The position numbers were made by a program, and so were the translations under genes. The notes beneath the pieces are model-generated. The model was not told the origin of the DNA, did not search any database, and saw only the letters and a list, made by a program, of their open reading frames with translations. DNA of 64,000 nucleotides from Ruminococcaceae bacterium UBA1734. GTDB lineage: Bacteria; Bacillota; Clostridia; Oscillospirales; Acutalibacteraceae. The DNA lies in NCBI GenBank assembly GCA_002315765.1, contig DCIE01000072.1, positions 19,043 to 83,042 on the forward strand, written 5' to 3'. Each line of letters starts with the position of its first letter. Within the stretch, counting starts at the first letter, position 1. Positions 1 through 7,779 of the stretch are shown here, piece by piece.

Positions 1-44
1 CCTTTTCTTTTTTTCCTTTTCTCACTCTAACAATCTATTAATCC

Positions 45-84
45 TATAAAAAACAGCATAATAAAAATATAAGTTTTATTATGC
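45..84 (-). terminator. Intrinsic terminator of the SGNH hydrolase gene
   Basis: A perfect 11-bp inverted repeat (56-66 and 74-84) with a 7-nt loop lies just after the stop of the minus-strand hydrolase gene. On the minus strand it is followed by a run of T. The stem is AT-rich, so it may be weak. Confidence 0.6.
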
Positions 85-112
85 CGAAAAGTTTTTATTA
101 TGAAAACAATCT

Positions 113-751
113 CTATAAATCATTAAAGGCTTTTATCCACTCTTCTTTAATAATTTTATGTCCTGCCGATGAGGGATGAACGCCGTCATAAAGCCAACAA
201 TCCGCCGGAGCCTTCTTCAATGCCTCATCAAATTTATCCTGCAATTTAATATACGGCAATCCGTATTTTTCGGCAATTTTCCCTGAAGCCTTGGCTTTTT
301 CGGCAACACCCGTTTCAAATCTCTTAAATCTATCCGGTTTTTCCTCGGTGTTACAAGTATTATAGCCCTCTAAAACAAAAGGCTCCATAATCATAATTTT
401 TGTATTCGGAAGGGCTTCTTTAATTTCAGAAACAATCAAATCATATATATGCTCAAATCTTTGGGTGTCAAGTCCGTTGTTTTCTGATATTTCATGCCAA
501 ACATCGTTGACGCCTATTAGAATGCTGATATAATCCGGAGATAGATTAATACAATCCCTCTTAATTCTTGCCAACAAATCAACCGACCTATTACCGCTGA
601 TACCTCGATTAAGAAATTCGTATTCATTCGGATAAGCATAGCTTAAGTCGGCCTTTACAAGAAGCGGATAACCGATTCCGATTTCCAAATCCGAATTTTT
701 ATTTCTTTCTGCATCTGTTATTGAATCACCGAAAAAAAGAATTTTCTTCAT
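113..751 (-). CDS. SGNH/GDSL-family esterase or acylhydrolase
   Basis: A 212-aa cytoplasmic protein with no signal peptide. The four SGNH blocks are visible: GDS near residue 8 (catalytic Ser), a Gly-Asn pair around residue 53, GVND near residue 80, and DGVHP near residue 190, which supplies the catalytic Asp and His. Members hydrolyse esters such as acyl or acetyl groups on lipids and carbohydrates, and the substrate cannot be told from sequence. It is transcribed alone from a promoter that overlaps the one for the divergent phosphatase gene, and it ends at a hairpin. The family call is firm and the function is open. Confidence 0.88.
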   Translation of the reverse strand: MKKILFFGDSITDAERNKNSDLEIGIGYPLLVKADLSYAYPNEYEFLNRGISGNRSVDLLARIKRDCINLSPDYISILIGVNDVWHEISENNGLDTQRFEHIYDLIVSEIKEALPNTKIMIMEPFVLEGYNTCNTEEKPDRFKRFETGVAEKAKASGKIAEKYGLPYIKLQDKFDEALKKAPADCWLYDGVHPSSAGHKIIKEEWIKAFNDL

Positions 752-780
752 ATATTACCACGCTCCGATATTTTTTGAAA

Positions 781-809
781 ATGATACAACTTAAAATAGT
801 TGTTGTCAA
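781..809 (-). promoter_or_regulatory. Sigma-A promoter for the SGNH hydrolase
   Basis: On the minus strand TTGACA (804-809) is followed after 17 bp by TATCAT (781-786), 30 bp upstream of the hydrolase start. Its -35 box overlaps the -35 box of the divergent promoter. Confidence 0.7.
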
Positions 810-831
810 CCTTTTTGTATTTTGATATAAT
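803..831 (+). promoter_or_regulatory. Sigma-A promoter for the phosphatase gene
   Basis: TTGTCA (803-808), a 17-bp spacer and TATAAT (826-831) lie just upstream of the TTG start at 854. The -35 box shares five bases with that of the minus-strand promoter. Confidence 0.7.
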
Positions 832-853
832 CATTTTGAAATGAGGGATTTTT

Positions 854-1306
854 TTGACAAAAATAATGTTCGTTTGCCATGGGAATATTTGCCGAAGTCC
901 TATGGCTGAGATAATAATGAATGATATGTTAAAAAAGGCAAACCTGCAAAACAAATTTTCGGTTTCATCATCTGCAACAAGCTATGAAGAAATAGGTAAT
1001 CCGATTTATCCTCCGGCAAAAGCCGAGCTTCAAAGAAGAGGTTTTTCTTTTGAGGAACACTATTCCACCAAGCTTTGCAGCGATGATTATGACAAATACG
1101 ATTTGTTCGTATTAATGGATAAAAACAATCTTTTTAACATTAAACATATCTTTAATAACGACAATTCTAACAAAATACATTTACTGTTAGAATATACCGG
1201 CGAAGTCCGTGATGTTGCCGACCCTTGGTACAGCGGTGATTTCAAAAAAACTTTTGATGACATTTTTAACGGTTGCGGGGCACTTTTGAAACATTTAACT
1301 AAATAG
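854..1306 (+). CDS. Low-molecular-weight protein-tyrosine phosphatase
   Basis: A 150-aa protein of the LMW-PTP/arsenate reductase fold. The P-loop CHGNICRS near residue 8 has the C-x5-R-S signature, and DPW near residue 123 carries the general-acid Asp. The start is taken as TTG at 854 because GAGGG lies about 6 bp upstream and the P-loop must sit near the N-terminus; the next ATG would leave only a few residues before the catalytic Cys. In Firmicutes such enzymes dephosphorylate BY-kinases or arginine-phosphorylated proteins, and neither partner is nearby. The 3' end overlaps the convergent sugar-kinase gene by 8 bp. Confidence 0.88.
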   Translation: MTKIMFVCHGNICRSPMAEIIMNDMLKKANLQNKFSVSSSATSYEEIGNPIYPPAKAELQRRGFSFEEHYSTKLCSDDYDKYDLFVLMDKNNLFNIKHIFNNDNSNKIHLLLEYTGEVRDVADPWYSGDFKKTFDDIFNGCGALLKHLTK

Positions 1307-2225
1307 TTTCAATTTTGATTTTAGGCAAAAAATCATTTACCTTTTCTTTGCTTACAATTCCGGTTTCCCTAAAGGTTGCATTTGTAAGACCGCAAGCCAT
1401 TCCGAGTTTAACACAATTAATAATATCGTAATTTCTCGAAAGCCCGACCGCTATTCCCGCCAAGGTGCTATCCCCTGAACCTACCGTATTCACGGGATTG
1501 ATTTTCGGTGTAACAAAATGTATAAATTCATTTTTATGCAACAGCACCGCACCGTCCCCACCCAAAGTACAAAACGGCATTTCGACTCCCTTATCTCTTA
1601 AAGTCAGCAAAGCCCATTTTAATTCATTGTAAGTTTTCATTTCTTTACCGAAATACTCCGAAAGTTCAAAACGGTTGGGCTTAATCATAAAAGGATTTGC
1701 ATCAATAACATTTCTTAACACCTTTCCCGATGCGTCAACAATACTCTTTCTGTTGTTTTCCTTCGCAATATTTAACAATGTAACATAAAATTCTTCGGTT
1801 AAACCCTCAGGCAGACTACCCGAAATCGTTACAATATCTGCTTTTTTAATGTTATTTTTGAAAATATCAAAAAATTTTTCTTTGTCTTCCGGTGTTACTG
1901 CACCGCCACCTTCCAATATTTCACCCGAAACTCCGTTTCTATCCGTCAAATTAATGCAGGTTCTCGTTTCGCTTTCGGTAAAAACGAAATCCATCGGAAT
2001 ATTTAAATTCTTAAGTTGATTTTCAATAAATTTCCCGTTATATCCACCTAAAAAACCGGTTATCAGCACATTTTCTCCCAACGCAGAAACGACTTTGGCA
2101 ACATTAACGCCTTTTCCTCCGGCACTGACCGTAAACTCTAAAGGTCGATTAACCTTTCCCGGTTCATAATTTTCCACAAAATATACCCTGTCAATTGCCG
2201 GATTTGCACAAATAGAAAATATCAT
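1299..2225 (-). CDS. fruK: PfkB-family sugar kinase, 1-phosphofructokinase-like
   Basis: A 308-aa ribokinase-fold kinase. The N-terminal NPAIDR motif, the GGKG glycine pair near residue 37 and the C-terminal GSGDS box with the catalytic Asp are all present. Length and the N-terminal NPA motif match 1-phosphofructokinase and tagatose-6-phosphate kinase, which phosphorylate a sugar phosphate to a bisphosphate in the cytoplasm. No PTS fructose permease or DeoR regulator adjoins it, so the exact substrate is inferred. It is monocistronic, with its own promoter and a palindrome over the -35 region. Confidence 0.85.
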   Translation of the reverse strand: MIFSICANPAIDRVYFVENYEPGKVNRPLEFTVSAGGKGVNVAKVVSALGENVLITGFLGGYNGKFIENQLKNLNIPMDFVFTESETRTCINLTDRNGVSGEILEGGGAVTPEDKEKFFDIFKNNIKKADIVTISGSLPEGLTEEFYVTLLNIAKENNRKSIVDASGKVLRNVIDANPFMIKPNRFELSEYFGKEMKTYNELKWALLTLRDKGVEMPFCTLGGDGAVLLHKNEFIHFVTPKINPVNTVGSGDSTLAGIAVGLSRNYDIINCVKLGMACGLTNATFRETGIVSKEKVNDFLPKIKIETI

Positions 2226-2294
2226 TACAATTTCACATTCCTTTTAAGTAGACATGATTATATAGCACATAATAAAACTGATAAGTCAGACCGA

Positions 2295-2323
2295 ATTATA
2301 ACACGATTTACAATAACTGTAAA
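2295..2323 (-). promoter_or_regulatory. Promoter of the sugar kinase with overlapping palindrome
   Basis: On the minus strand TTTACA (2318-2323), 17 bp, TATAAT (2295-2300). The -35 box is one half of a palindrome, TTTACA-N5-TGTAAA (2307-2323), which could be a repressor operator; the regulator is unknown. Confidence 0.65.
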
Positions 2324-2406
2324 GCAATATAAGCAAATGAATGACGGTTTTTTCCATAAATAGGTAAAAGTGTCTTGGATTTTTTTATGTTTTCAGAAAA
2401 AAACAC

Positions 2407-2435
2407 TTTACAAATTCCACAAAAGGTGCTATACT
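2407..2435 (+). promoter_or_regulatory. Sigma-A promoter of the surface-protein gene
   Basis: TTTACA (2407-2412), 17-bp spacer, TATACT (2430-2435) with an extended -10 TG. It lies 55 bp upstream of the ATG at 2490. Confidence 0.75.
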
Positions 2436-2489
2436 ACGTTTATAGAATTAGTCGGAATATAATATTTGACGATTTTAGGAGGAATTTTT

Positions 2490-3560
2490 ATGAAAAAAAT
2501 CATTGCGCTAATTTTGGCAGTTGCAGTAGTATTTGCATTGTGCATACCTGCTTTGGCTGTTGAAAGTCCTGTTGCCAAGGTTTACTACAATGTAGTATTG
2601 GAAAAGGGTAAAACCGATGGCAGCTCTATTTGGAACGGTAAGACTGCATCCGTAGAAAAGGGTAAGATTGCTACTGTTTACGCCGACCCTTCTCTCGGCA
2701 CATTCATTAACTGGACTGTTACCGGTGCTGATTACAGTGTTATTAACGGTTCCTTGACTTCCGAACATTTATCCATCGTTCCAAAGGGCGATGTTAAAAT
2801 TGTCGGAAACTATAAGGCTACCGAAAAGAAAGATAACACCGATAAGTATGTTATCCAGGTTGTAGACGGAGACGGTGTCAACGAAGGCGGCAAAAATGAT
2901 GCTAACTGGAACAAGGATAATGCCGAAATTTCTGTTGACTCAGATAAGAATCAGTTGGTTGTTAAAGCTGACGAGAATAAGGGTGATTTCAACAACTGGA
3001 CCGTTTATACAGTTGAAACCGGTTCAAACGGTAAGAGAACCTACAAACAGGCTACCGAAGGTGTTGACTATAAAGTTGTAGTTGACGACCTCGGAACCAT
3101 TGAAGAACTTATTGAAATTGATACCGATTATACTGCTGATTTGATTTTAAGTTCTCCTACATTGTTTGCTAATGTTTTAGCTCTTGACCCATCTATCAGC
3201 AAAGAAGATGCCTTAAAGGACCCTTCTCTTTTGAAAGACATCATTGATAATAACACCTCAAATGTTGCAGGTTTGTTCAAGAAAGATACAGATGCTCTCG
3301 AAAAACTTACTTCTAAGTATAACGACATTCTTTTGGATAAGGATTCTTTGCGAGTTATTCCTTTAAACGATATCGTTATCGCAGGTAACTATGACGGTAA
3401 AACATCTGACCCTGCAAAGAGTGAAGATTTATTACCTTCCGATTCTGAAAAAGATTCTACTTCACCTAAGAACGGTGAATCAACAGTTTTGTTTGTATTT
3501 ATCGCACTTATCTCATTAGCAGGTGTTTCTCTTTCAACAAAGAAAGTTCTTTCTAAATAA
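2490..3560 (+). CDS. Secreted repeat protein with C-terminal membrane anchor
   Basis: A 356-aa protein starting at the ATG preceded by AGGAGG. An N-terminal signal peptide (about residues 1-27, ending ALA) and a C-terminal hydrophobic segment with a positively charged tail (KK..K) indicate export and surface retention. At least two copies of a beta-type module occur, each with an N-W-T-V core and ending in a G-N-Y pattern (around residues 70-110 and 170-320), separated by an acidic linker. Just before the anchor is SPKNGES, which resembles a sortase motif of the xPKTGx kind with Asn in place of Thr. No function is recognised. It is monocistronic, with its own promoter and terminator. Confidence 0.75.
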   Translation: MKKIIALILAVAVVFALCIPALAVESPVAKVYYNVVLEKGKTDGSSIWNGKTASVEKGKIATVYADPSLGTFINWTVTGADYSVINGSLTSEHLSIVPKGDVKIVGNYKATEKKDNTDKYVIQVVDGDGVNEGGKNDANWNKDNAEISVDSDKNQLVVKADENKGDFNNWTVYTVETGSNGKRTYKQATEGVDYKVVVDDLGTIEELIEIDTDYTADLILSSPTLFANVLALDPSISKEDALKDPSLLKDIIDNNTSNVAGLFKKDTDALEKLTSKYNDILLDKDSLRVIPLNDIVIAGNYDGKTSDPAKSEDLLPSDSEKDSTSPKNGESTVLFVFIALISLAGVSLSTKKVLSK

Positions 3561-3575
3561 TTTAAATAGATTACT

Positions 3576-3610
3576 AACCACTCGGAATTAATTTTCGAGT
3601 GGTTTTTTTA
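3576..3610 (+). terminator. Intrinsic terminator after the surface-protein gene
   Basis: A perfect 9-bp stem (3576-3584 with 3596-3604), an 11-nt loop, then a T-run. Confidence 0.85.
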
Positions 3611-3676
3611 ATAATTAAAAACTTATAAAAAATTGTGTTTAATGGTAAAAGCTTAAAGGCAAAAGGATTTTTATGC

Positions 3677-3705
3677 TTGACACAATGTATATTTAATGTT
3701 ATAAT
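3677..3705 (+). promoter_or_regulatory. Consensus sigma-A promoter of the metNIQ operon
   Basis: A perfect TTGACA (3677-3682), 17-bp spacer, and TATAAT (3700-3705). The transcript would start near 3712 and have a leader of about 225 nt before metN. Confidence 0.85.
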
Positions 3706-3737
3706 TTCTTCTATAATAACGAAAGGAAGTATAGTAA

Positions 3738-3845
3738 ATGAAGAATTTGTTTGAAGAATTAGTTAGACAAAACTTTAGATGCGGACGAATGCTTTACTCC
3801 CCTGTTTACAATAAACAAGGTATTATTTACTGTACTCTTTTTTAA
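3738..3845 (+). CDS. Possible 35-aa leader peptide upstream of metN
   Basis: A short open frame with an ATG start, a GGAAG ribosome-binding site about 8 bp upstream and a TAA stop. It begins about 26 nt after the predicted transcription start and ends about 30 nt before a terminator-like hairpin. The peptide (begins MKNLFEELV, contains one internal Met and two Cys) has no recognised homologue and no obvious stretch of regulatory codons. Its position suggests a leader peptide in an attenuation system, but translation is unproven. Confidence 0.35.
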   Translation: MKNLFEELVRQNFRCGRMLYSPVYNKQGIIYCTLF

Positions 3846-3878
3846 TTTAGTATATATGTAAATAATTTGTTTTTTGTA

Positions 3879-3912
3879 GGCTCGGGAGTATTTTTTTACC
3901 CTCGCCTTTTTT
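3879..3912 (+). terminator. Attenuator-like terminator before metN
   Basis: An 8-bp arm (3883-3890) pairs with 3897-3904 with one mismatch and one G-U, and is followed by TTTTTT (3907-3912), only 26 bp before the metN start. The 5' arm GGGAGTA can instead pair perfectly with TACTCCC at 3795-3801 inside the upstream small frame, giving an alternative structure. Confidence 0.5.
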
Positions 3913-3938
3913 ATTATCTACTGATGGGAGTATTGTTT

Positions 3939-4934
3939 TTGATTGAATTAAAATCAGTTACCAAGACATTTAATCATAAATTCGGAGATGTTCATGCTGT
4001 TAATGACATTTCTCTTACCATAGAGGACGGAGATATTTACGGTATTATCGGTCTGTCCGGTGCGGGAAAATCCACACTTGTCAGATGTATTAACTGTTTA
4101 GAGAAACCCACCTCGGGAGAAGTTTTGTTCGATGGGGTTGATTTAGCTTCTCTATCAAACAGCGAACTACGAAAGAAGCGCCATTCGATTTCTATGATAT
4201 TTCAGGGATTTAACCTATTATCCCAGCGAACCGCCCTTAAAAATGTTTGCTATCCTATGGAAATTGTCGGCATTCCGAAATCCAAAGCAATTGCAAAAGC
4301 CAAGGAGTTATTAAAACTTGTTGACCTTGAAAATAAAGAAAATTCATATCCATCTCAGCTTTCCGGAGGACAGCAACAGCGTGTTGCTATTGCAAGGGCT
4401 TTAGCCACCGACCCGAAGATTTTACTTTGCGATGAAGCAACAAGTGCTTTAGACCCCAACACAACCCGTTCTATTTTGGAACTATTAAAAGATATCAATA
4501 AAAAGATGGGTGTTACTATTGTTGTTATTACCCACGAAATGAAGGTTGTAGAACAGATTTGCAACAAAGTTGCAGTTCTTGAAAACGGATATGTTGTTGA
4601 AAGCGGATATGTTAAGGATGTTTTCATATCCCCTAAATCAAATATTGCTAAGGAACTGATACTTCCACAGGCAAAAACATTAAATGAGATTAAAGGCGGA
4701 GGAAAAATCCGCATCGTTTTTGACGGTTTGTCAGCATTTGAACCTGTTATTTCAAATCTTACCCTTGAATGTCAAACTCCGGTTAACATATTGGCTGCCG
4801 ACACCAAGGAAATTGACGGAAAAGCAGTTGGTCAGATATTAATACAATCCCCTAAAAATCCTGATGCCGAAAAGCGAATCGTTAATTATCTCGATTCCCA
4901 TAATATAAAATACGAGGTGGAAAACGATGCTTGA
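3939..4934 (+). CDS. metN: Methionine ABC transporter, ATP-binding protein MetN
   Basis: An ABC ATPase of about 331 aa. I place the start at the TTG at 3939, giving MIELKSVTKTF, because GGGAG lies 8 bp upstream and this is where MetN proteins normally begin; upstream in-frame codons run through the terminator hairpin. Walker A (GLSGAGKST), the signature LSGGQQQR and Walker B (ILLCDEATSALDP) are intact. The last ~75 residues match the C-terminal NIL domain that binds methionine and gives trans-inhibition. It energises uptake of methionine with MetI and MetQ downstream; the 3' end overlaps metI by 8 bp. Confidence 0.93.
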   Translation: MIELKSVTKTFNHKFGDVHAVNDISLTIEDGDIYGIIGLSGAGKSTLVRCINCLEKPTSGEVLFDGVDLASLSNSELRKKRHSISMIFQGFNLLSQRTALKNVCYPMEIVGIPKSKAIAKAKELLKLVDLENKENSYPSQLSGGQQQRVAIARALATDPKILLCDEATSALDPNTTRSILELLKDINKKMGVTIVVITHEMKVVEQICNKVAVLENGYVVESGYVKDVFISPKSNIAKELILPQAKTLNEIKGGGKIRIVFDGLSAFEPVISNLTLECQTPVNILAADTKEIDGKAVGQILIQSPKNPDAEKRIVNYLDSHNIKYEVENDA

Positions 4935-5616
4935 TTTTATTAAAAATATCTTTGCCGGCGGAATGGGAGATATTTATCTTGAAGCCATTCTGCTAACAAT
5001 TAAAATTACCCTGCTTGGTACAGGAATATCCTATTTAATAGGAATACCCTTGGGCATTTTATTGTATGGCACTTATTCCGGCAGTCTCTTTCCTAACAAA
5101 CCCGTCAATGCCATAGTGGGATTTGTGGTAAACATTTTAAGGTCGGTACCCTTTATCATACTTCTTGTTATGACACAACCTGTTGCAAAGGCTATTGTAG
5201 GCTCTAAAATCGGTGATGATGCTTTTATCGTATATTTGGTTATTGCCGCAGCGCCCTTTGTCGCAAGAATGATTGAATCTTCCTTTAAGGAAGTTGACGG
5301 CGGTGTTATTGAAGCGGCCCAGTCTATGGGTTCAAATAATTTACAAATAATACTTAAGGTTATTATACCTGAGGCAAAGCCATCCCTGTTAATCGGGTCG
5401 GCTATTGCTATCACTACCATTTTAGGTTACACACCAATGACCTATTTGGTAGCCGGTGGCGGTTTAGGACAACTCGCCATTCAATACGGTTTGTATCGCT
5501 TTAATTCGCAAATAATGTATGTGTCTTCTCTGCTACTTATCATCTTGGTACAAATTATGCAGGAAGTTCTTAACAATATTGCAAAGAAAAGCGATAAACG
5601 AATACGAAACAATTAA
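4927..5616 (+). CDS. metI: Methionine ABC transporter, permease MetI
   Basis: A 229-aa integral membrane protein with five or so predicted membrane segments and the EAA-type loop around residues 135-155 (EAAQSMGSN) that contacts the ATPase. Size and context match MetI/MetI-like permeases of D- and L-methionine importers. It overlaps the end of metN, indicating translational coupling, and is followed 14 bp later by the lipoprotein gene. Confidence 0.92.
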   Translation: MLDFIKNIFAGGMGDIYLEAILLTIKITLLGTGISYLIGIPLGILLYGTYSGSLFPNKPVNAIVGFVVNILRSVPFIILLVMTQPVAKAIVGSKIGDDAFIVYLVIAAAPFVARMIESSFKEVDGGVIEAAQSMGSNNLQIILKVIIPEAKPSLLIGSAIAITTILGYTPMTYLVAGGGLGQLAIQYGLYRFNSQIMYVSSLLLIILVQIMQEVLNNIAKKSDKRIRNN

Positions 5617-5630
5617 AGGAGAAATGAAAA

Positions 5631-6452
5631 ATGAAAAAACTATTGGCTATTGTACTTTGCTTGTCCCTTTGTGCTTTTGCTTTTGCAGGATGCGGAAATA
5701 AGGACGAAGAGAAGACAGAAAAAACAAAAATCACCGTTGCAGCAAGCACCACACCACATGCTGAAATTCTTGAACAATGTAAAGCAGATATGGAAGCTAA
5801 GGGTTATGAGCTTGAAATCAAGACAATGGACGACTATGTTGTTCCGAATACCGCTACCGAGAGTGGAGATGTTGATGCAAACTATTTCCAACATACTCCT
5901 TATCTTGAGCAATTCAACCAGGAAAACAATACACATTTAGTATCTGTTTTAAAGGTTCATTATGAGCCATACGGTATTTATGCCGGAACGGCAAAGACTC
6001 TTAAAGATATTCCCGACGGTGCACAAATTGCCGTACCTAACGATGCAACAAACGAAGCCCGTGCTTTAATGCTTCTTGATGCTCAAGGTCTAATTAAGCT
6101 TAAAGATAACACCAAGCTTGACTCAACCAAAAATGATATTGCCGAAAATCCGCATAACTATGAAATCAAGGAAATGGAAGCAGCTTTACTTCCGTCTGTT
6201 CTTGACGAGGTTGCAATTGCGGTAATCAACGGTAACTATGCAATCGGTGCAGGTCTTAAGGTTAAGAATGCCCTTGCCACAGAGGATGCTAACTCAACAG
6301 CTGCACAAACATACGGTAATGTTCTTGTTGTAAAAGAAGGCAACGAAGAAAATGAAGCAGTTAAGGCACTTGTTGAGGTTCTCAAGTCAAGCAAAATTGC
6401 CGAGTATATTGACAGCACATATGACGGTGCGGTTGTTTCACTAAACAAGTAA
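5631..6452 (+). CDS. metQ: Methionine-binding lipoprotein MetQ
   Basis: A 273-aa NlpA-family substrate-binding lipoprotein. The signal peptide ends in a lipobox (FAGC, Cys about residue 21), so the mature protein is lipid-anchored outside the membrane. The region DYVVPNTATESGDVDANYFQH (shown here in part) is typical of the methionine-binding fold, as are the PNDATNEARAL and AAALLP-like segments. AAAGGAG lies before the start. It closes the metNIQ operon; no clear terminator follows before the THF riboswitch. Confidence 0.92.
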   Translation: MKKLLAIVLCLSLCAFAFAGCGNKDEEKTEKTKITVAASTTPHAEILEQCKADMEAKGYELEIKTMDDYVVPNTATESGDVDANYFQHTPYLEQFNQENNTHLVSVLKVHYEPYGIYAGTAKTLKDIPDGAQIAVPNDATNEARALMLLDAQGLIKLKDNTKLDSTKNDIAENPHNYEIKEMEAALLPSVLDEVAIAVINGNYAIGAGLKVKNALATEDANSTAAQTYGNVLVVKEGNEENEAVKALVEVLKSSKIAEYIDSTYDGAVVSLNK

Positions 6453-6469
6453 TTTAATATAATAATTTT

Positions 6470-6565
6470 GCAGAGTAGATGCTATGGCGTTAAGTGCCTT
6501 TAGGACGGGGAGTTGCCTATTGGACGAAAGAGTTTCTCTACGGTTTTAGCATCGCATCCCGCTGC
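6470..6565 (+). promoter_or_regulatory. Tetrahydrofolate (THF) riboswitch aptamer
   Basis: The stretch carries the conserved folT-motif blocks in order: GAGTAGATG at the 5' side, GCGTTAAGTG, a GGGGAGTTG segment, GGACGAAAG, and CATCGCATCCCGCT at the 3' side. P1 closes through GCAG (6470-6473) with CTGC (6562-6565). It sits directly upstream of a folate-type ECF transporter gene, the classic partner. A weak -10 TATAAT (6458-6463) lies just before it, so transcription may start at the aptamer. Confidence 0.9.
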
Positions 6566-6580
6566 CGAAAAAACGGAACT

Positions 6581-6626
6581 ATATCTCCTTTTGTTCGGAT
6601 AGGTCGGATGAAAGGAGATATTTTTT
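6581..6626 (+). terminator. Expression platform of the THF riboswitch
   Basis: An 11-bp perfect stem (6581-6591 with 6611-6621) buries the AAAGGAG ribosome-binding site of the next gene and is followed directly by TTTTTT. It can act as a terminator, as a ribosome-binding-site blocker, or both. Confidence 0.75.
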
Positions 6627-7166
6627 ATGAACACGAAAAAGCAAATAGTAAAAATATGCGTTTGCGCTATGCTTTCGGCCTTTTATGTAGGGCTTGATAT
6701 TATTGCGGTAAGCGTTAGTGCCCCATTTGGTGGCACAATAAAAATTTCCATTAGCGGACTTCCCGTAATAATCGCCGCTATGATTTTCGGTCCCATTTGG
6801 GGCGGTGCAGTAGGCTTTGTAGGTGCATTTTTAGGGCAACTAATCACATTCGGAATGGGTACAACCACCCTGCTTTGGGTTTTACCGGCAACTCTAAGAG
6901 GCATTATTATGGGCTTTCTCTTTATCTTGTTTAAATACAACCTAAAACCATATATTCTGTGCGTAGAAACCGTCATCAGTTCACTTATTGTTACGGCAGC
7001 AAATACTTTTGCGATGTATGTTGATGCTAAGGTTTATAAATATTCTTTTTTACTGTTTGGAATAGGTCTTGTGAACAGAATAGTTGTAGGTATAATTACT
7101 GCTGTTGCTTTTGCAATAATTCTTCCGATTATTTTGCCCTATATTAAAAAGATAATAAAGATATGA
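6627..7166 (+). CDS. folT: ECF transporter substrate-binding (S) subunit for folate, FolT-like
   Basis: A 179-aa membrane protein with about six predicted helices and the ECF S-component layout (PxGGT.K.S..GLP near residues 30-45, followed by a long glycine-rich helix). Control by a THF riboswitch identifies the likely substrate as folate or a folate precursor. It would work with a shared EcfAA'T energising module, which is not in this window. It is flanked by the riboswitch and a strong terminator, so it is a single-gene unit. Confidence 0.88.
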   Translation: MNTKKQIVKICVCAMLSAFYVGLDIIAVSVSAPFGGTIKISISGLPVIIAAMIFGPIWGGAVGFVGAFLGQLITFGMGTTTLLWVLPATLRGIIMGFLFILFKYNLKPYILCVETVISSLIVTAANTFAMYVDAKVYKYSFLLFGIGLVNRIVVGIITAVAFAIILPIILPYIKKIIKI

Positions 7167-7208
7167 AATCAGGAGGTATTCATTTTGGAATACCTCCTGA
7201 TTTTATAT
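7166..7208 (+). terminator. Strong intrinsic terminator after folT
   Basis: A perfect 16-bp stem (7166-7181 with 7188-7203), 6-nt loop, then TTTTAT. The hairpin begins inside the folT stop codon. Confidence 0.88.
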
Positions 7209-7236
7209 ACGAAAATAATATTATTTACACCTTTTA

Positions 7237-7767
7237 TCAAGGCTCTACATCTATGTATTTTGCTTTGTTTTTAAGTATCCTTTTATTTACTATTTTCTTT
7301 TTGTTGATTAAAAAAGGAAAAACAGTTACAAATAAAACACAAACAAATGAATAACATACGGCCGATGAAAAGAAGCCCAACATATGAATTTTGCCCATGG
7401 TAAAATAATGAATACTCTTGAAATTAAAGAATAAATATGTGTAAATTTTGTTTAAGTGTGTATTTACATCACCGCTTGTAAACTTCAATGCCAAAGAAAA
7501 AGCCACTACAAAACCACAATATAAACACATAGGGACAAGGCTGTATAAATAATATTTTCCCTTTCCGGGAACCTTTATTCTAAAGTGAAACAGCCTTTTA
7601 AAAAGCAAAGCAAAGAATATCAAATTAACAACTATAATAATTGCCATAGCAATCTGGTATTTTCTGTAGCGGACCATCAACTCGGTTGCCAAAACGGAAG
7701 GAATAATTCCGCCGAGAGCAATTTTAACCGTTCTGTCAATCAATAAGAATTTCTTAATTTTCATCAA
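7237..7767 (-). CDS. Hypothetical integral membrane protein
   Basis: A 176-aa basic protein with four hydrophobic segments (about residues 15-30, 38-60, 72-95 and 128-150) and a Lys/Arg-rich C-terminal tail. I do not recognise a family. It follows two genes for exported proteins on the same strand with a 12-bp gap, so it is probably the third gene of that small operon. Two adjacent ATG codons make the start ambiguous by one residue. Confidence 0.55.
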   Translation of the reverse strand: MMKIKKFLLIDRTVKIALGGIIPSVLATELMVRYRKYQIAMAIIIVVNLIFFALLFKRLFHFRIKVPGKGKYYLYSLVPMCLYCGFVVAFSLALKFTSGDVNTHLNKIYTYLFFNFKSIHYFTMGKIHMLGFFSSAVCYSFVCVLFVTVFPFLINKKKIVNKRILKNKAKYIDVEP

Positions 7768-7779
7768 ATATAAACCTTC

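Noticed and set aside
3600..3938. SAM riboswitch or T-box before metN
   Set aside because: I looked for S-box and T-box core sequences and found none; only the small frame and hairpins are present.
7163..7354. A 63-codon open frame after folT
   Set aside because: It starts in the folT stop and reads through the strong terminator hairpin; no ribosome-binding site.
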